From Vitis vinifera (taxonomy: Eukaryota > Streptophyta > Magnoliopsida > Vitales > Vitaceae), in assembly GCF_030704535.1 (NCBI RefSeq), contig NC_081812.1, positions 20,683,501 to 20,747,500 on the forward strand: a stretch of DNA of 64,000 bases, read 5' to 3'. The notes beneath the pieces are model-generated. The model had not been told where the DNA came from, searched no databases, and was given only the letters and a program-made list of their open reading frames with translations. Each line of letters begins with the position of its first letter. Within the stretch, counting starts at the first letter, position 1. Below, one piece after another: positions 34,957 to 46,943 of this stretch. Position numbers and translations under genes: made by a program.

Positions 34957-35576
34957 GTCCATGACCGGTAAAACTTCAACTGATCTAATTGATACTCATG
35001 TTTGGTATGGATTGAATGGCAAGTGCATCAAGTGTAGAAGAGAGAACTAATCCATCCCAAAGCAGATCAGTCAAGATACCAAAGGTTTCTAGTGTCTTTG
35101 ACATGTATTTTGAATTATCCCAAATGGATTAAACTATGCGTGATTTCAATTGGTCCCAACTCTTCAAGAAGGGAAAAAGCTCAAGTATCTACGTGTTGAG
35201 AAGTTCATAAAGGATACTAAACAATAAAGAGATGAGTTGCATCGGAGAATTGAAAATAAGATTGATGACTTAGCAAAGTTCTACGATTATAATCAAGTAA
35301 TGAAGTATATATAATAAAAAGCAACTAGTCACGATGTTCATCTACTACAGCAGTAAGGATTTGGTGCCCAACCCACATTCTTATGCCAAAGTGAAAGGCA
35401 AGATTGAAAGGCATTACACTAACAAGGCCAAGATCTGGATCGCTGAGTGGCTTCACGCTCATTTTAGCAGCCCTTGGACTTTTCTGGCTTTCCTTGCTGC
35501 TGTTTTCGCCCTCGCCCTCAGCAGTATTCAGACTTATTTGGCACTTTCCTCTGGTGATGAAAAGAAACATAACTAA
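34957..35576 (+). pseudogene. Chimeric, internally deleted DUF247 pseudogene (copy 2)
   Basis: The 5' part (34957-35354) matches copy 3 (41337 on). It includes the acceptor AG with GTCCATG and an ATG at 34961, but has an in-frame TAA at 35048-35050 and several small deletions. The 3' part (35355-35576) matches copy 1 (33491-33709) and still encodes KDLVPNPHSYAKVKG through the C-terminal anchor SSPWTFLAFLAAVFALAL. The two parts meet at AAGGA, present in both parents at 41773-41777 and 33491-33495. The whole middle of the domain is missing. The 5' flank (from about 34550) is also copy 3-like and the 3' flank copy 1-like. Not expected to make a functional protein. Confidence 0.88.
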
Positions 35577-36475
35577 GTGCTAAATCTAATTTTCTTCTAC
35601 GTACCGGTCGTCACGGGTGGTAGTTGGATCTTAAGAAAAATGCATGCAGATTTATACTGCAGGGACCAGATTTGTGTTGGTTTGATGCAAAGGGTACTGT
35701 CACCCTGAGCGTGTGGTGAGGTCACATGTGTTCCAACTCTTTCTAACAGGAAATAAATGAGAATTTGCATTTAATTTATATTTTTAGTGGTACCTATACA
35801 TGAAATCAATTACCAAAACGAAAAAGAAAAAAAAGGAAGAATCATTTGAATTAAAGAGAGTCTATTGCAGGGGTCTCTCATTTGCCAATTCCAAGTTTGC
35901 ATAAACACTTTAATGGAGGGCCCATGAACGAATCAATCTTCCTTTGAAAGGGGATTTCATGCAAGACGCTGTAATGGGGACATATATAACTTTGCTTCCA
36001 CGAAAGGAGGGGCCATGAACACCCAAGTTGAACGAGCGATGGCTTTGTTGCACTTTTTCTTTATTTAATGGGTTTGAGAGAACATACATTAATTAGATAC
36101 TGCTTTGTTTGATAATTTAATGCAAATTAGTTTCTACAGGTATTGATTATATCAATTTCCTTTACAATCTTGTTGTGTGAAGTAGTACTCTGCAATTGAA
36201 TGATAAAAAACTTTTGCATTTGATATAATTTGATCATTTTTTATTTTATTTTATGATATACAGCCCCTTTTACCCTTTTATCCCGTAAATAATAAATAAG
36301 AAGTATGGTAGTAGGTGAACCCGATTTAGTGATGAAGCTTAGTCAATCATTTTTAATATTTAAGTTGAAATTTGGTTAAAATTTTTCAATTAGAAATTAA
36401 TTTGGATTGAGTTTAGATTAAGATTTGAATAATCCAAATTTAACTTAAACCCAATTTAATATTTTTATAATATAT
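35355..36475 (+). repeat. Direct repeat: second copy of the copy 1 3' end and flank
   Basis: See 33491-34510. This copy has extra insertions (for example around 35820-35860 and 35900-35950), so it is not a very recent duplicate. Confidence 0.85.
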
Positions 36476-38600
36476 ATTATCATATATAATAATAATAATG
36501 TTTTATTTATATATGTTTTTTAAAAATATCAAATTATATTATATTATAATTTTTTTTAAAATTTTTAGAAACATATATAAATTTATTTTTATCTTTTTAT
36601 TACTATCTTGAAATTTTGTTTTATTTACTATTTTATTTTTTATATAAATAAATAGAAAAAACTTATTTCTTTTTATAAAAAAAACATTATATATAAATTT
36701 TAGTTTATACAATCTAGTGAATTCAAACTTACTTTGAGCTCTAAAAAAATAAAGTTGGGTTGAACTTGGATTAAGTATATTGGATTAAACAATATATTAC
36801 CTTATATACGAATTAATCGTTTCTTAATTTGGATTGGATTTGAGTTAATTGTATTAGACATGATTTTTAAGATTGTTTTAATTTGATAACCGTAAAAATA
36901 AGAATTGGAAAATAATAATAATAGGCACTGTAATTTTGGCATCGTGAAGTCCTAAATTTTTTGAGGCCCACCTTTTTCTTTCATTAATTTCTAGTTGCAA
37001 GTAAATAGGAAAATAAATTTAAATGTTAATTTCCTCCCTATCCCTTAAGATTTAGTTTTAATATACTTAATTATCATTGATTTTAAATTGTTTTAATTAA
37101 CATCCTGATAATTTTATTTTTTACAAAATTTTATTTTTTAGAAAAATTTACATTCTCGAATAATTTTAGATAAAAAAATTTAGGTGAGCATATTTAATAA
37201 TTTTCTATAAGGATTTTAATTAACAAAATTTTAAACCAATGTAGTATATTGACACTAAATCTCATGTACTAATCAAATTAACCATTCTAGTATGTTCTCT
37301 TCCTTTCCCTAATTCCTTGTTTTTTTTCAGTAAATTACATCACAGGTGCATTAGGCTGACTGCCTCACATTATGAACCATTTGGAATTTTAAACCTTAGT
37401 TTGACTTAGTATATGTTTTTTTGTTAGTCCACGAGGAAAATGTCAGGCATTTGTCATCTGATGCAATTATTGTCCTTCGAACAAAAATGACAGGATGCAT
37501 GTGCATTTTGTGTTCTTTCGAAGACTTTTGGTACGCATGGCCCTACAAGGCGAGTACAAGTTTTTATTATTATTAACATTGGAAATCCATAGCCAGGAAA
37601 ATGCACCTTATTATTTTATTATTATTTTGTTTTAATACGTAACACGTGTACTAAGGAAAATAATTAATTACAAGCTACTACACAAAATAAAAATAAGCAA
37701 TATATAATAAAAACTAATTAAATATTCATAATAATTGATTTTTTACTTTAAGAAAGTTAAATTTATTTTCATTTTTATATTACTCATTGTAAAATAACAG
37801 TCAACATTTACCTTGTCAAATTGTCAAAATATGCATAGTGTTGTTTTTCAATGACGGAGGAAAGGTGTTTTGTACACATATCTTGTGAAATCCTATAAAA
37901 TTAACAAAATTATGGAAAAATAATATGAATAAAATTTTTGTTAATATTAATAATTATGAGGTATGATCTTTATGTTAACATTTTTTAAAAAGAATAATTT
38001 TCTCTTAAATTTTTTCACTTTGATCACACTTTGAAAAATGATAAAAATATTTTTTTGATTTGATAGATCAATCAAAGGTTTTAAATAGTTTGTTCCAAAT
38101 GAATTCATTAAATGATGAAGAATATATATAGTATTTTTGAGAATGTTTAGATTTATAAGGAAATTATGTAAGAATATATGTAGTACTTTTGTGATTTTTA
38201 GATTTATTAAGAGATTTTATGAAATTTTATCTTTTTGTTGTTTTATCTCATTCATTAAAAGGATTCATCATTGTTTATAAGTTAAATTAGAAAATTAAAT
38301 TTGAAATTTTTAAGATTTAATTACATAATTAAAAGAATTTAATTTATTGATTTTGATAACTTGTCTAGTTAATTAAAAAAATTTGTTAGCAAAAAAAATA
38401 TTCATTTTAATTCTCTAAGATTTGTTTTCTTTAGAGATGTGCAGGGATTATTTATTTATTTATTTTAATTATTTATTTATTTTATAACCTTTCATGTTGA
38501 CGTGTTAAATTTATGTGATTCCTCGCTTTTCAACCCCAAATTTTATTGAATTCCTTGATAATTTAATTAATTGAAAAAAAAAAGAAGGAAAAATGGATGT
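36476..38600. other. AT-rich spacer
   Basis: A/T-dominated DNA without genes. Around 37330-37430 is one copy of the 'accatttggaattttaaacc' / 'tagtttgacttagta' sequence that is also found upstream of copies 3 and 4 and at 58675. The segment 36890-36960 resembles 50080-50150, suggesting that the two DUF247 units share old flanking DNA. Confidence 0.5.
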
Positions 38601-38609
38601 CTATGGGTG

Positions 38610-38775
38610 GTCCCAATGACGTGAGGAAAGCTGCCCCCAGCCACGTGATGAAAGAAAAATAAATTCGATGTCTACTGGTGGTCCTATTGACGTGAGTAAA
38701 GGTGTCCCAACGACGCGAGGAAAGGAGAAATAAATTTGATGTCGACAGGTGCTCCCAATGACGTGAGGAATATGA
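38610..38775 (+). promoter_or_regulatory. Array of TGACGTGAGG-type motifs upstream of DUF247 copy 3
   Basis: Five related words: CAATGACGTGAGGAAAG (about 38614), AGCCACGTGATGAAAG (about 38640), TTGACGTGAGTAAAG (about 38688), AACGACGCGAGGAAAG (about 38711) and CAATGACGTGAGGAAT (about 38757). They lie in a locally duplicated stretch of about 60-bp period with 'aaataaatt' and 'gatgtc'. TGACG and ACGTG cores are known bZIP/TGA binding sequences; regulation here is inferred. Similar words occur upstream of copy 4. Confidence 0.5.
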
Positions 38776-39322
38776 ATTTTTTATTTTTTTAAAAATCAAT
38801 TTTATTGACTATAAAAAAATAGAAAAATATTCATTTAAATTTTATTTATTTTATAAACCTTAATATAATTTAATATAATTTAATAATTTAAAAAAATACA
38901 GAATTTAAAAAAAATAAAAATAAATAATAATTATTATTATTTAAAAATAAAATATCTTAAAAATTATATATTTTTAAAATTATATATATAAAAAATAACT
39001 AAAAATATGTTAAAATTATTTTTTTTAAATGATATATTTTTAAAAATAATAAAATTTTAAAATAATTATTAATAAAAATAAAATAAAAAAATTTATTATG
39101 ATATAAAATATTAAAATAATTTTAAAATATAAATTAATCTCTTCATGTTTTATATCCTTTTTATTAAATATAAATTAATTATATCCTTTTCAAAATTATG
39201 AATCAACTCTTAATTTTTATACCAACATCCAAAACACAAATTTCCCTCTTCTTTCTTATTCAATACCCTGTACAAGTCGCCCTCGCCGCTTCAACGAGCT
39301 ATCATCTTCAATTCCTTCCAGC

Positions 39323-39816
39323 TATATACAGTGTACACACATTCTGGACCTCCCTCGCCCAGCTCCCAAACGCAGCGCCGGAACCCAGCCCACACCAGGA
39401 GGCGGCTCCATCTCAACACCCAACACGTACTCACCCACGACCCTCAACTCCATCATCTCCATCACCTCTATAGCAACCTCCACACCCATCCTGATCATCA
39501 CCGTCTTGCTGCTACCCACATCCTGGTCACTTCCAAGGCCTTCCATACCCATTCCATATGGAACCAGCCTTTACGCCACGGTAAACACCAATTCTCACTA
39601 CAACTTCACATCTCCGTACAATCATACGTTCTTCCACCTCCAACACACCACACCACAACATCATCGCCTCTCAGAGCCTGTAATCACCATTCTGGAACAA
39701 CACCCATAGATATCACCACCGCAATCATCTCTTCTCAAAGCCCATAGCACCACAGCGCCTCAGCTCACGGAGCACCACACACCTCTATCCGCATCGAACC
39801 ACACATCTCTATCTGC
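39323..39816 (+). promoter_or_regulatory. TATA box and GC-rich leader of DUF247 copy 3
   Basis: TATATA at 39323-39328 precedes a block of about 470 bp that is C/A-rich, in sharp contrast with the AT-rich surroundings. The block is conserved at 51958-52391 and 58940-59386. Common landmarks: TTCTGGAC, AAGCTCCCAAA (or CAGCTCCCAAA), CGCCGGAACCCAGCC, CACGACCCTCAACTCCA, GTCTTGCTGCTACCCAC, GGAACCAGCC, TAATCACCATTCTGGAACAA and AAAGCCCATAGCACCAC. I read it as core promoter plus 5' UTR. Its long open frames are not conserved among the three copies. Confidence 0.55.
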
Positions 39817-42787
39817 ATGGCAGACGCCGCCGACGCAAGCCCCATTACGCCAGCACCGACGAACACCAAGTAGTACTCCCTCTACCCTAATAGCTTTCTG
39901 TAAAATAAAAGATATTTTATGATTTATTTTTTTAGATAAGCTGAAAAGGTTAGAAAAAAAATTATAAAAAAGGTATTTTTTTTTCATTTTAAATTTTATT
40001 TGAACAAAAAATTTCAATATTTTGGAAGTTACCTTATTTTAACAATATTATTTTAAGGTAGTATTTTTTTTTTTAAAAAAAAATTGTATTTTATAATTTT
40101 AAAATTATAAAAAAGGTATTTTTTTTCATTTTAAATTTTATTTGAACAAAAAATTTCAATATTTTGGAAGTTACCTTATTTTAACAATATTATTTTAAGG
40201 TAGTATTTTGAAGAAAAAAAAAATTCTATTGGAGAAAAATTTTAGAAAACCTATCCATGTAGTAATTGAAATTCACCGTTCATACATTTCTGTGAGGATA
40301 TTTATGTCAGCTATGGATGCATTCATTGCATGGGGCCGGCAAGCAGAGACTGGTCCAATTCTGTATGTCCCATTTTTTTTGTTTGAACTTGAAATGGAGT
40401 ACCATCACACACAAAATTTGTATGTTTGAGAACTGATCTTGGGGCTTTTTGTACAATCACAACAATTTTTTCTTTTTTTTTTTTAAATAAAAACCATTTT
40501 CCTAAAAGTTGTCTTTAGGCTATGTTTGGTTCAAGAAAATTTAAATAAAATATAAGAAAGAAAAAAAATAAAAATAAAAAGACAGAAGAAAATAAAAAGT
40601 TGAAAAAAAAATCTAAAATCAATAAAAAATATTTTTTATTTATTTAATTTTTTAATATAAAAATTAAATAATTTAAAAATATATAAATTTTTTAATAATT
40701 TTATTCATATTTAAATTTCTTTTATGTTTTTCATATTAAAACGAAATATGAAAAAATATATTTTTTAAATATATTTTTTTCTTCCATTAGTACTTTTTGA
40801 ATCAAATATAGCATTAAGCTAAATAGAGCTTACTAGAATTTAGTATAAGAAATAATTTAATACATTAATATTAAATTGGGTGTCTCACATTCATAACCAT
40901 TTTTAATTTTAAGCCTTAGTTTGACTAGGAGATTATTTTCAAAATATTGATAAACATGCATTTAACCTTTGACCAATTAATTAGAAAGCATTGTTTTGTG
41001 TTTTAAAGAAATATAGTCATTCAGTTGAGCACATATACATTTTATGGTGCTCGATGAGTTGGATGAGATGAATTAGAAAATTATATTGCAATAATTCGTT
41101 TAAAATGGTAGATATTATGCAATCGTGTAGGTTTGATTTCTTAGGATCTTAGCAAAAATGCATTTGAAAGAATGAGATATGATTAAGGGTTTTGAAATTG
41201 GTTGCATTTGAGGAATGGCTTGTTTTCATTAGTTGATTATATTAGTTGTAGAAAATGAGTCTTTTTTTATGGGTGCTTTGGTGATTAGGGACCTTTTATT
41301 CTCAGCCTTACAACATGTGTGTTTTGAAATTGGCAGGTCCATGGCAAGTAGAGTTTCTGCTGATCGATTTGATACTTGTGTTTGGTATGGGCCGGATGGT
41401 AGGGCATCAAGTGAAAGGAATAATTCATTTCAAAGCGGATCACTCAGGATACCAAGGGTTCCAGTGACTTTGAGATATATTTTGAATTACCCTCGATGGA
41501 TTAAACCAAATGTGATTTCAATCGGTCCTTACTACTATGGTGATAAGTATCTCCAAGAAGTGCAAAAGCTCAAGTATCAACATGCCGAGAACTTCATACG
41601 TGAAAGTCAACAACAAATAAATGAGTTGTACCAAAAAATTGAAAATGAGATCGACGACCTAGCAATGTGTTATGATTCTTATCAAGCAACATCGGAAGAT
41701 GACAAAAAGAAACTGGCCACGATATTCTTGTTGGATGGGTGTTTTTTACTACGTTTCATTTACTACAGCAACAAGGAGGATGGGATCAACGCTTTGAATT
41801 TTACAAATCATGATGTGACTTATATAAGACAAGACTTGTTCTTGTTAGAGAACCAACTTCCCTATCAAGTTCTCAAGCTGTTGTTCGAACATGCCAATTT
41901 TGAGGCAGAGTCGAAAGATTTTTCAATGGAAGAGATGATAAAAGATTTTGTCATATCTCACATCCCCTTGCCTCGAGGAAAATCGGAAAGAGAAACATCG
42001 GAAAGAGGAAAAATAGATGAGCCTTGCCATCTCCTTCACCTTTTGCAACGTGCAGTTTTAGGCCAATTGGAAACAAATCACCCACAACAAAAAGAGGATG
42101 AAGCTGGAGGGAAAAAAGCAACGTGAGAGACAATGTCCCCCTAAAGGAGGAATTAGAAAGTTGTTGAGGCGACTCCCTGCTTTACTCCCCCACAACAAAG
42201 AAGGCAAAGTACAAAGGAAATCCATTCGTCACTCGTTCAAAAACGCCCAACAACTTACAATAGTGGGCATCCGTTTTAAGCCCAATGAGACGGGTCATTT
42301 GGGAGATATTTCTTTCACTTCTGATTGCTCTGGCATTACTGGATGCCTTAGGCTTCCTCCAATCACCATTGACACCTCAACTATGATAATTTTCTTAAAC
42401 TTGATAGCCTTCGAATCCTCAAATACCCCCAACGACCTTGGCGTAATCTCTTACCTATGCTTCCTGGACTCACTCATTGATCATTGGGACGACGTTAAAG
42501 AGCTTCAGGCAGCCCAAGTACTCCATAACTTTTTGGGTGACCAAAGAGAAGTGGCCAAATTTTTCAACCACGTATGCGGCAAATTGGTACCAAATTCTAA
42601 TGCTTATAAAAATGTGAAACTACAAATTCAAAAGCATATTGAAAGTCACTACAAGAGCAAATTGCGGATATGGTTGCTTCAATGCAAGCATACCTATTTT
42701 AGTAGTCCCTGGAGTATCATTGCGTTGTTTGCTGCATTTTTAGGACTACTCCTTACTGCTATTCAAGCCTACACTTCACTTGCCTGA
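39817..42787 (+). pseudogene. DUF247 protein, copy 3, broken by one frameshift
   Basis: Proposed exon 1 is 39817-39869 (ATG; MADAADASPITPAPTNT plus two bases) and exon 2 is 41337-42787. The acceptor is TTGGCAG and the split codon AA|G restores frame into SMASRVSADRFDTCVW. Without exon 1, translation could start at ATG 41341. The DUF247 marks are WIKPNVISIGPYYYG, IFLLDGCFLLRFIYY and RQDLFLLENQLPYQVLKLLF, then, in the shifted frame, VGIRFKPNETGHLGDISF, LRLPPITIDTSTMIIFLNLIAFE and VISYLCFLDSLIDHWDDV. The C-terminal anchor is SSPWSIIALFAAFLGLLLTA. The first frame stops at TGA 42124-42126 and the second is open from before 42098, so a single-base indel lies around 42098-42126, in the variable linker between the two domain halves. 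Otherwise intact, so the break is recent or a sequence error. Confidence 0.8.
39961..40210 (+). repeat. Near-perfect tandem duplication in the DUF247 copy 3 intron
   Basis: About 105 bp starting ATTATAAAAAAGGTATTTTT and ending TTTTAAGGTAGTATTTT occurs at 39961-40067 and again at 40105-40210 with almost no differences. This indicates a recent duplication. Confidence 0.85.
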
Positions 42788-43943
42788 AGCTGATAAGTTG
42801 CTTCTTAGTATCCTATTATCCCCGCCTTGTCAGGTAAGATACTTGCACTCAATGTTTGTTTGCTTTTCTTCACTTTCTATGTGGCCCACAAAATTGCTCT
42901 TCATGTAAGGGGTCCTAGCTTTAGAGTTAATCCGTTCACCTCATATGGTTGTACAGACGTCATCTAATGTGCTCATGTAGTCTATCATTTATGCTTATCT
43001 TATGAGGAAAGTGTGTCTTAATGTTTGATTTGAAAATATATGCAAAATGATTACCATCTTTTCACATCTCAAACCATGATTTCAAAATATTTGTTAATTC
43101 AAGTGCTTTTAGATCAAAAGTAGTAATAAGGTACTATCTTTTAACGATATATGTACTACATTTGACTTAAATGGAAACTATTAGATCGTGCTTTTACACC
43201 CAAACACACTTTTCTTTATCTTATTTTGGTGTCTTTTATCCTTTTGCAATGGACTTTAAAAATAGTGTGGAGAAAAAAAAATGGTGTATTTAACATTCTC
43301 TTTTTATGCGTCCATGATTACGGATAATTTGTAATTAAATGAATGAAATATAGACAATGATAGCATGTTTCATTTCCATAAGATTATAAAACATTTAGGT
43401 TTTAATTTAGAAATTATTTCTATCAAAGACCTTTTATTTAAGTCTTTGGTGTTTTTCTCCTTTTTTATTTTTTATACATTAGTTGATAATTGTTGATTTA
43501 TCATAAAATGGGTATAAACAAAATTTCCTTATCAACTCAAAAATGCTTTAGAATTTTCTTGCCAACTCAAAAGTGCTCTATAGTTTCTATTAGGTATGCA
43601 ATAATGTTGGTCCCTAGAAAAAATAATGGTTGAAAATGACCTTGGGATGAGTGTGTAAGGTCGGAGATGGTTAGACACCATTATATAAACTTGGGATGAG
43701 TCATGGGTCACTAATAGCTCATTGGTTTTGAGATGAGGATGACTAAATCTTTGATCCTAACAAGTGGTATCAAAATTAGGTTGTGGGTTCAAGTTGTAAG
43801 AGCCCCAATGTTAAGTATAACAACTAAGCTCTAATATCATGAAGAAAATTTCTTATTGGAAGCATATATCAATGCTTTAGACGTGAATTCATCACATTAT
43901 AAACACAAATAATAGGAATAGAGGGTAGAGATTACACCACATT
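42788..43943. other. 3' flank of DUF247 copy 3
   Basis: Partly similar to the flank of copy 4 (for example GTGTATTTAACATT followed by GGATAATTTGTAATT at 43285-43335). No gene seen. The part 43610-43900 looks like a degraded dispersed repeat. Confidence 0.45.
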
Positions 43944-44553
43944 TGTAACGACCCGCGTCCAATCATGTAGATATTGTCCATTTTGGTCCCTCAGGCTTTA
44001 AAACGCGTCTATTTGGTTAAGTGGAGCCTCTACATATATAGCACCAGGAACTTCCTCCCCTATCCGATGTGGGACATCACAAATACCTCCCTTATGCAGA
44101 CACAACGTCCTCGTTGTGTCCCATGGGATTGAGGGGTTAAACAAACAAACACCCCTTACAAGGCCAAACAAACCCTCACACTGGGGTCAGGGATTGGTTT
44201 TGATACCATTTGTAACGACCTGCTCCCAACCGTGTAGATATTGTCCACTTTCAACCCAAATGGTATCAAAGCCAATCCTTGAGAGCCCATCAGATAGGGG
44301 AGGAAGTTCCTGACGCTATATATGTAGAAACTCCTCTTAACCAAGTAGACTCGTTTTAAAGCCGTGAGAGCCCATTTGGGTTCAAAGCGAACAATATCCA
44401 CAATTGTGATGTCCCACATCGGATAGGGGAGGAAGTTCCTGACGCTATATATGTAGAGACTTCTTTTAACCAAGTAGACGCATTTTAAAGCCGTGAGAGC
44501 CCATTTGGGTCCAAAGCGGATAATATCTACACGGTTGGGAACAGGTTGTTACA
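43944..44553. mobile_element. Inverted-repeat (MITE-like) element, compound
   Basis: The inner element 44211-44553 begins TGTAACGACCTGCTCCCAACC and ends GGTTGGGAACAGGTTGTTACA, and its halves are inverted copies (TAGATATTGTCCACTTT against AAAGCGGATAATATCTA). A further left arm starting TGTAACGACCCGCG at 43944 repeats the same design and ends where the inner one starts. CCGATGTGGGACATCACAA (about 44065) has its inverse TGTGATGTCCCACATCGG at about 44404. Internal 60-110 bp direct repeats are also present (44282-44365 against 44414-44500). No coding capacity; the family name was not determined. Confidence 0.75.
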
Positions 44554-44597
44554 AATTAATGCGGTTATTATTTTTGTAGAAATAAATTTTTATATGA

Positions 44598-46943
44598 TGT
44601 AACGCCCAAGTTTTTTTTTAAAGGGAAATTTAGGAAAATATTAATAATATTAAATTAATTATTTATTTATTTTAATAAAATGGAAGAATGGTGAAAAGGT
44701 AATTTTATGAATAAATACCTTAGATATAAATTAGAATTTTGTTCTTCTTGTTCTTTTCTGAATCGCGTTCTTGTTCGCAAAGAGTTCCTGATAACGTAAG
44801 ATTGAAGTCGGATTTTAGGGTTTGAAAAACAGATCTCTATAGGTAAGATTCTAACCCCTAGATTAATATTCTAAATTCCTTAGTTAATTTCAAATACATT
44901 AGATATTTTTTGGAAAATCCAAATCTAGGTTAGGGTTTGTTTATTTAACTTTTAGATCAAAATGTTTAAAAATTTGCAAGTATAGGTTGATTTATTGATG
45001 AAGATAGGAAAATTTCAAAAAGTTCAATGGAATAGAAAAATAAATAAATAAATTTAAAATGAAAAAAAAAATCAAAGGAAGAAAATAAATTTTAAATTTA
45101 TATAATAAATAAATAAGTCGTTTGTGGAGGCGTTAGATTGAAAGGAAAATAAATAAATAATAGGAAGAATTACATGATTTCTGGATTTTGGAGGACTGAT
45201 ATAGATACTTGTATTTGTTGTATTGAGACATTGTAGTTGTGTACACGTTGCTGGAAAAAAAAACGTGTTAGGGTTAAGAAAAAAAACAAAAAAAAACAGT
45301 GTGCATTGGATGGAAGGAAGACCTTGGAAAAAACAAAAAAACAAAATATATATATATAAATAAATAATGAATCATCGTAATAATGATGATAGCAATAGGA
45401 AGTACTTGCTTTGCTTTATTGGTTTTGTGTGTACCGAGACAAATGGGGGGAATGGTTTGGGTGGCTATTGAATTTGATAATTAATAAAATAATAGTATTT
45501 AGTTTTAAATTAATAAATAAGATAATAGTAATAATGGTTTATTGTAATAAATAGAATGAGAGGTTTAGTAAAAAAAAAAATTATATAGAATTTTTATAAT
45601 GAAATAAAATTGCAATTTAATTAAATTAGTAATGTGTTATTAGAAACAAATTGGGAATTTATTAATTTTATTTAAATAAGGAATAAATTAGTTAAATTAT
45701 AGATAAATAGTAATAGTTATTTCTCTTATGTTATATTAGGCGAAGAGTAGATTTTCTACAATTATTTTTCTCCCAAGTTTTCAAGGATTTCTTTGAGGTA
45801 AGAGAAATTAATGCAGTTGTTTTTTTTAGAAACAAATTTTTATATACATCATTTGGAAACGTTTTAAGTTATTATTTGTTTTATGCATAGATCAAATATG
45901 TTTTGCATGGAAAATATGTTTGAACCTTACATTTTGTTTATAAGAGAGAAATGTTAAGATATTATGTTTTAGAAATTTGAATAATTGAAATAAGTGTTTG
46001 ACTCTGGTTTGTTTGACCTTTATCAACGGGATATAATAGTTGACTTTTGACTTTTTGGCCCTTATCAACGGGATATAATAGTTGACCTTTATATTTTTTG
46101 GTGGGGAATGTTGATTTGGACCAAGCCTTTAAGGGTTTGGTTAGAAGTTATTAGTACTAGTAGTGTTCGGTTCCGTCCACCTTAAAGGAACAATTTGAGG
46201 CTAGCCACCTATTTGAAAAGTCTCACCTAACTGGGCACTATTTGATGTTTGATGACTAGAGCAAATAAATGATTTGAATGTTATGATTGAATTTGATATG
46301 AAAATGTTTGAATTAGAAATGAAAGTGTACAATTAAAAGTTTTGAGTGTGTTGGCAAAACTGACTCAAAGGTTTATGAAAATAATTAGTTATAATATATC
46401 CTATTTTGCAAGTGAACTTGAAATATTTGATCCATGGACTGCATTAATGTTCCTTATTGCGCTTTGAGCTCATTTCTATTTGTTGATTACTTTTCAGGCA
46501 CCCTTAGCTCGGGTGAGGAGTGATGACTACGTCAGGGAATGGTCATCATTAAGATTTTGCTTAGGATGTTATTTGGACATTATAAGCTTATGAGTTTATG
46601 TTCCTTTGGATTATTTGGTTTTTGGAAGCTATTTAGATATTGAGCTTTTAAATATTTTTTTTGATAAGTTTGAAGTTGAGATTTGGAGATTATGGAAATT
46701 TGTTAGCACTTGATTTATTTGAGCTTGCAATCTATTTGGATAATGGATTTTGGTTGATGGATGCTTAGTTTTAAAGTTAAGTTTGAAGATTTTAGAATTT
46801 TGTTCCGCTACTCTGAACAGGTTTTTGGTAATTGGTTACTTCTAGTTATAATATGATTGTTTGAATCAGGTTACACTTTAAGCCTTCGGGTTTGAAGTGT
46901 GAAATGATCATCACGCCCTTTGAGTGGGTCTTGGGGCGTGACA
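44598..46943. mobile_element. 2.3 kb LTR-like or inverted-repeat-bounded element
   Basis: The left end TGTAACGCCCAAG (44598-44610) is nearly the reverse complement of the right end CTTGGGGCGTGACA (46930-46943). This fits a large solo LTR (TG...CA ends with short inverted repeats) or a non-coding element. No gag-pol or transposase frame is visible. Inside, CTTATCAACGGGATATAATA is repeated at about 46020 and 46062. No matching target-site duplication is seen at the flanks. Confidence 0.5.

Noticed and set aside
39331-39747. 138-residue open frame, rich in His/Pro/Thr, in the leader block (and similar ones at 51840-52336 and 58818-59414)
   Set aside because: The DNA is conserved in three copies but reading frames, starts and stops are not. 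It fits a C-rich 5' leader better than a protein.
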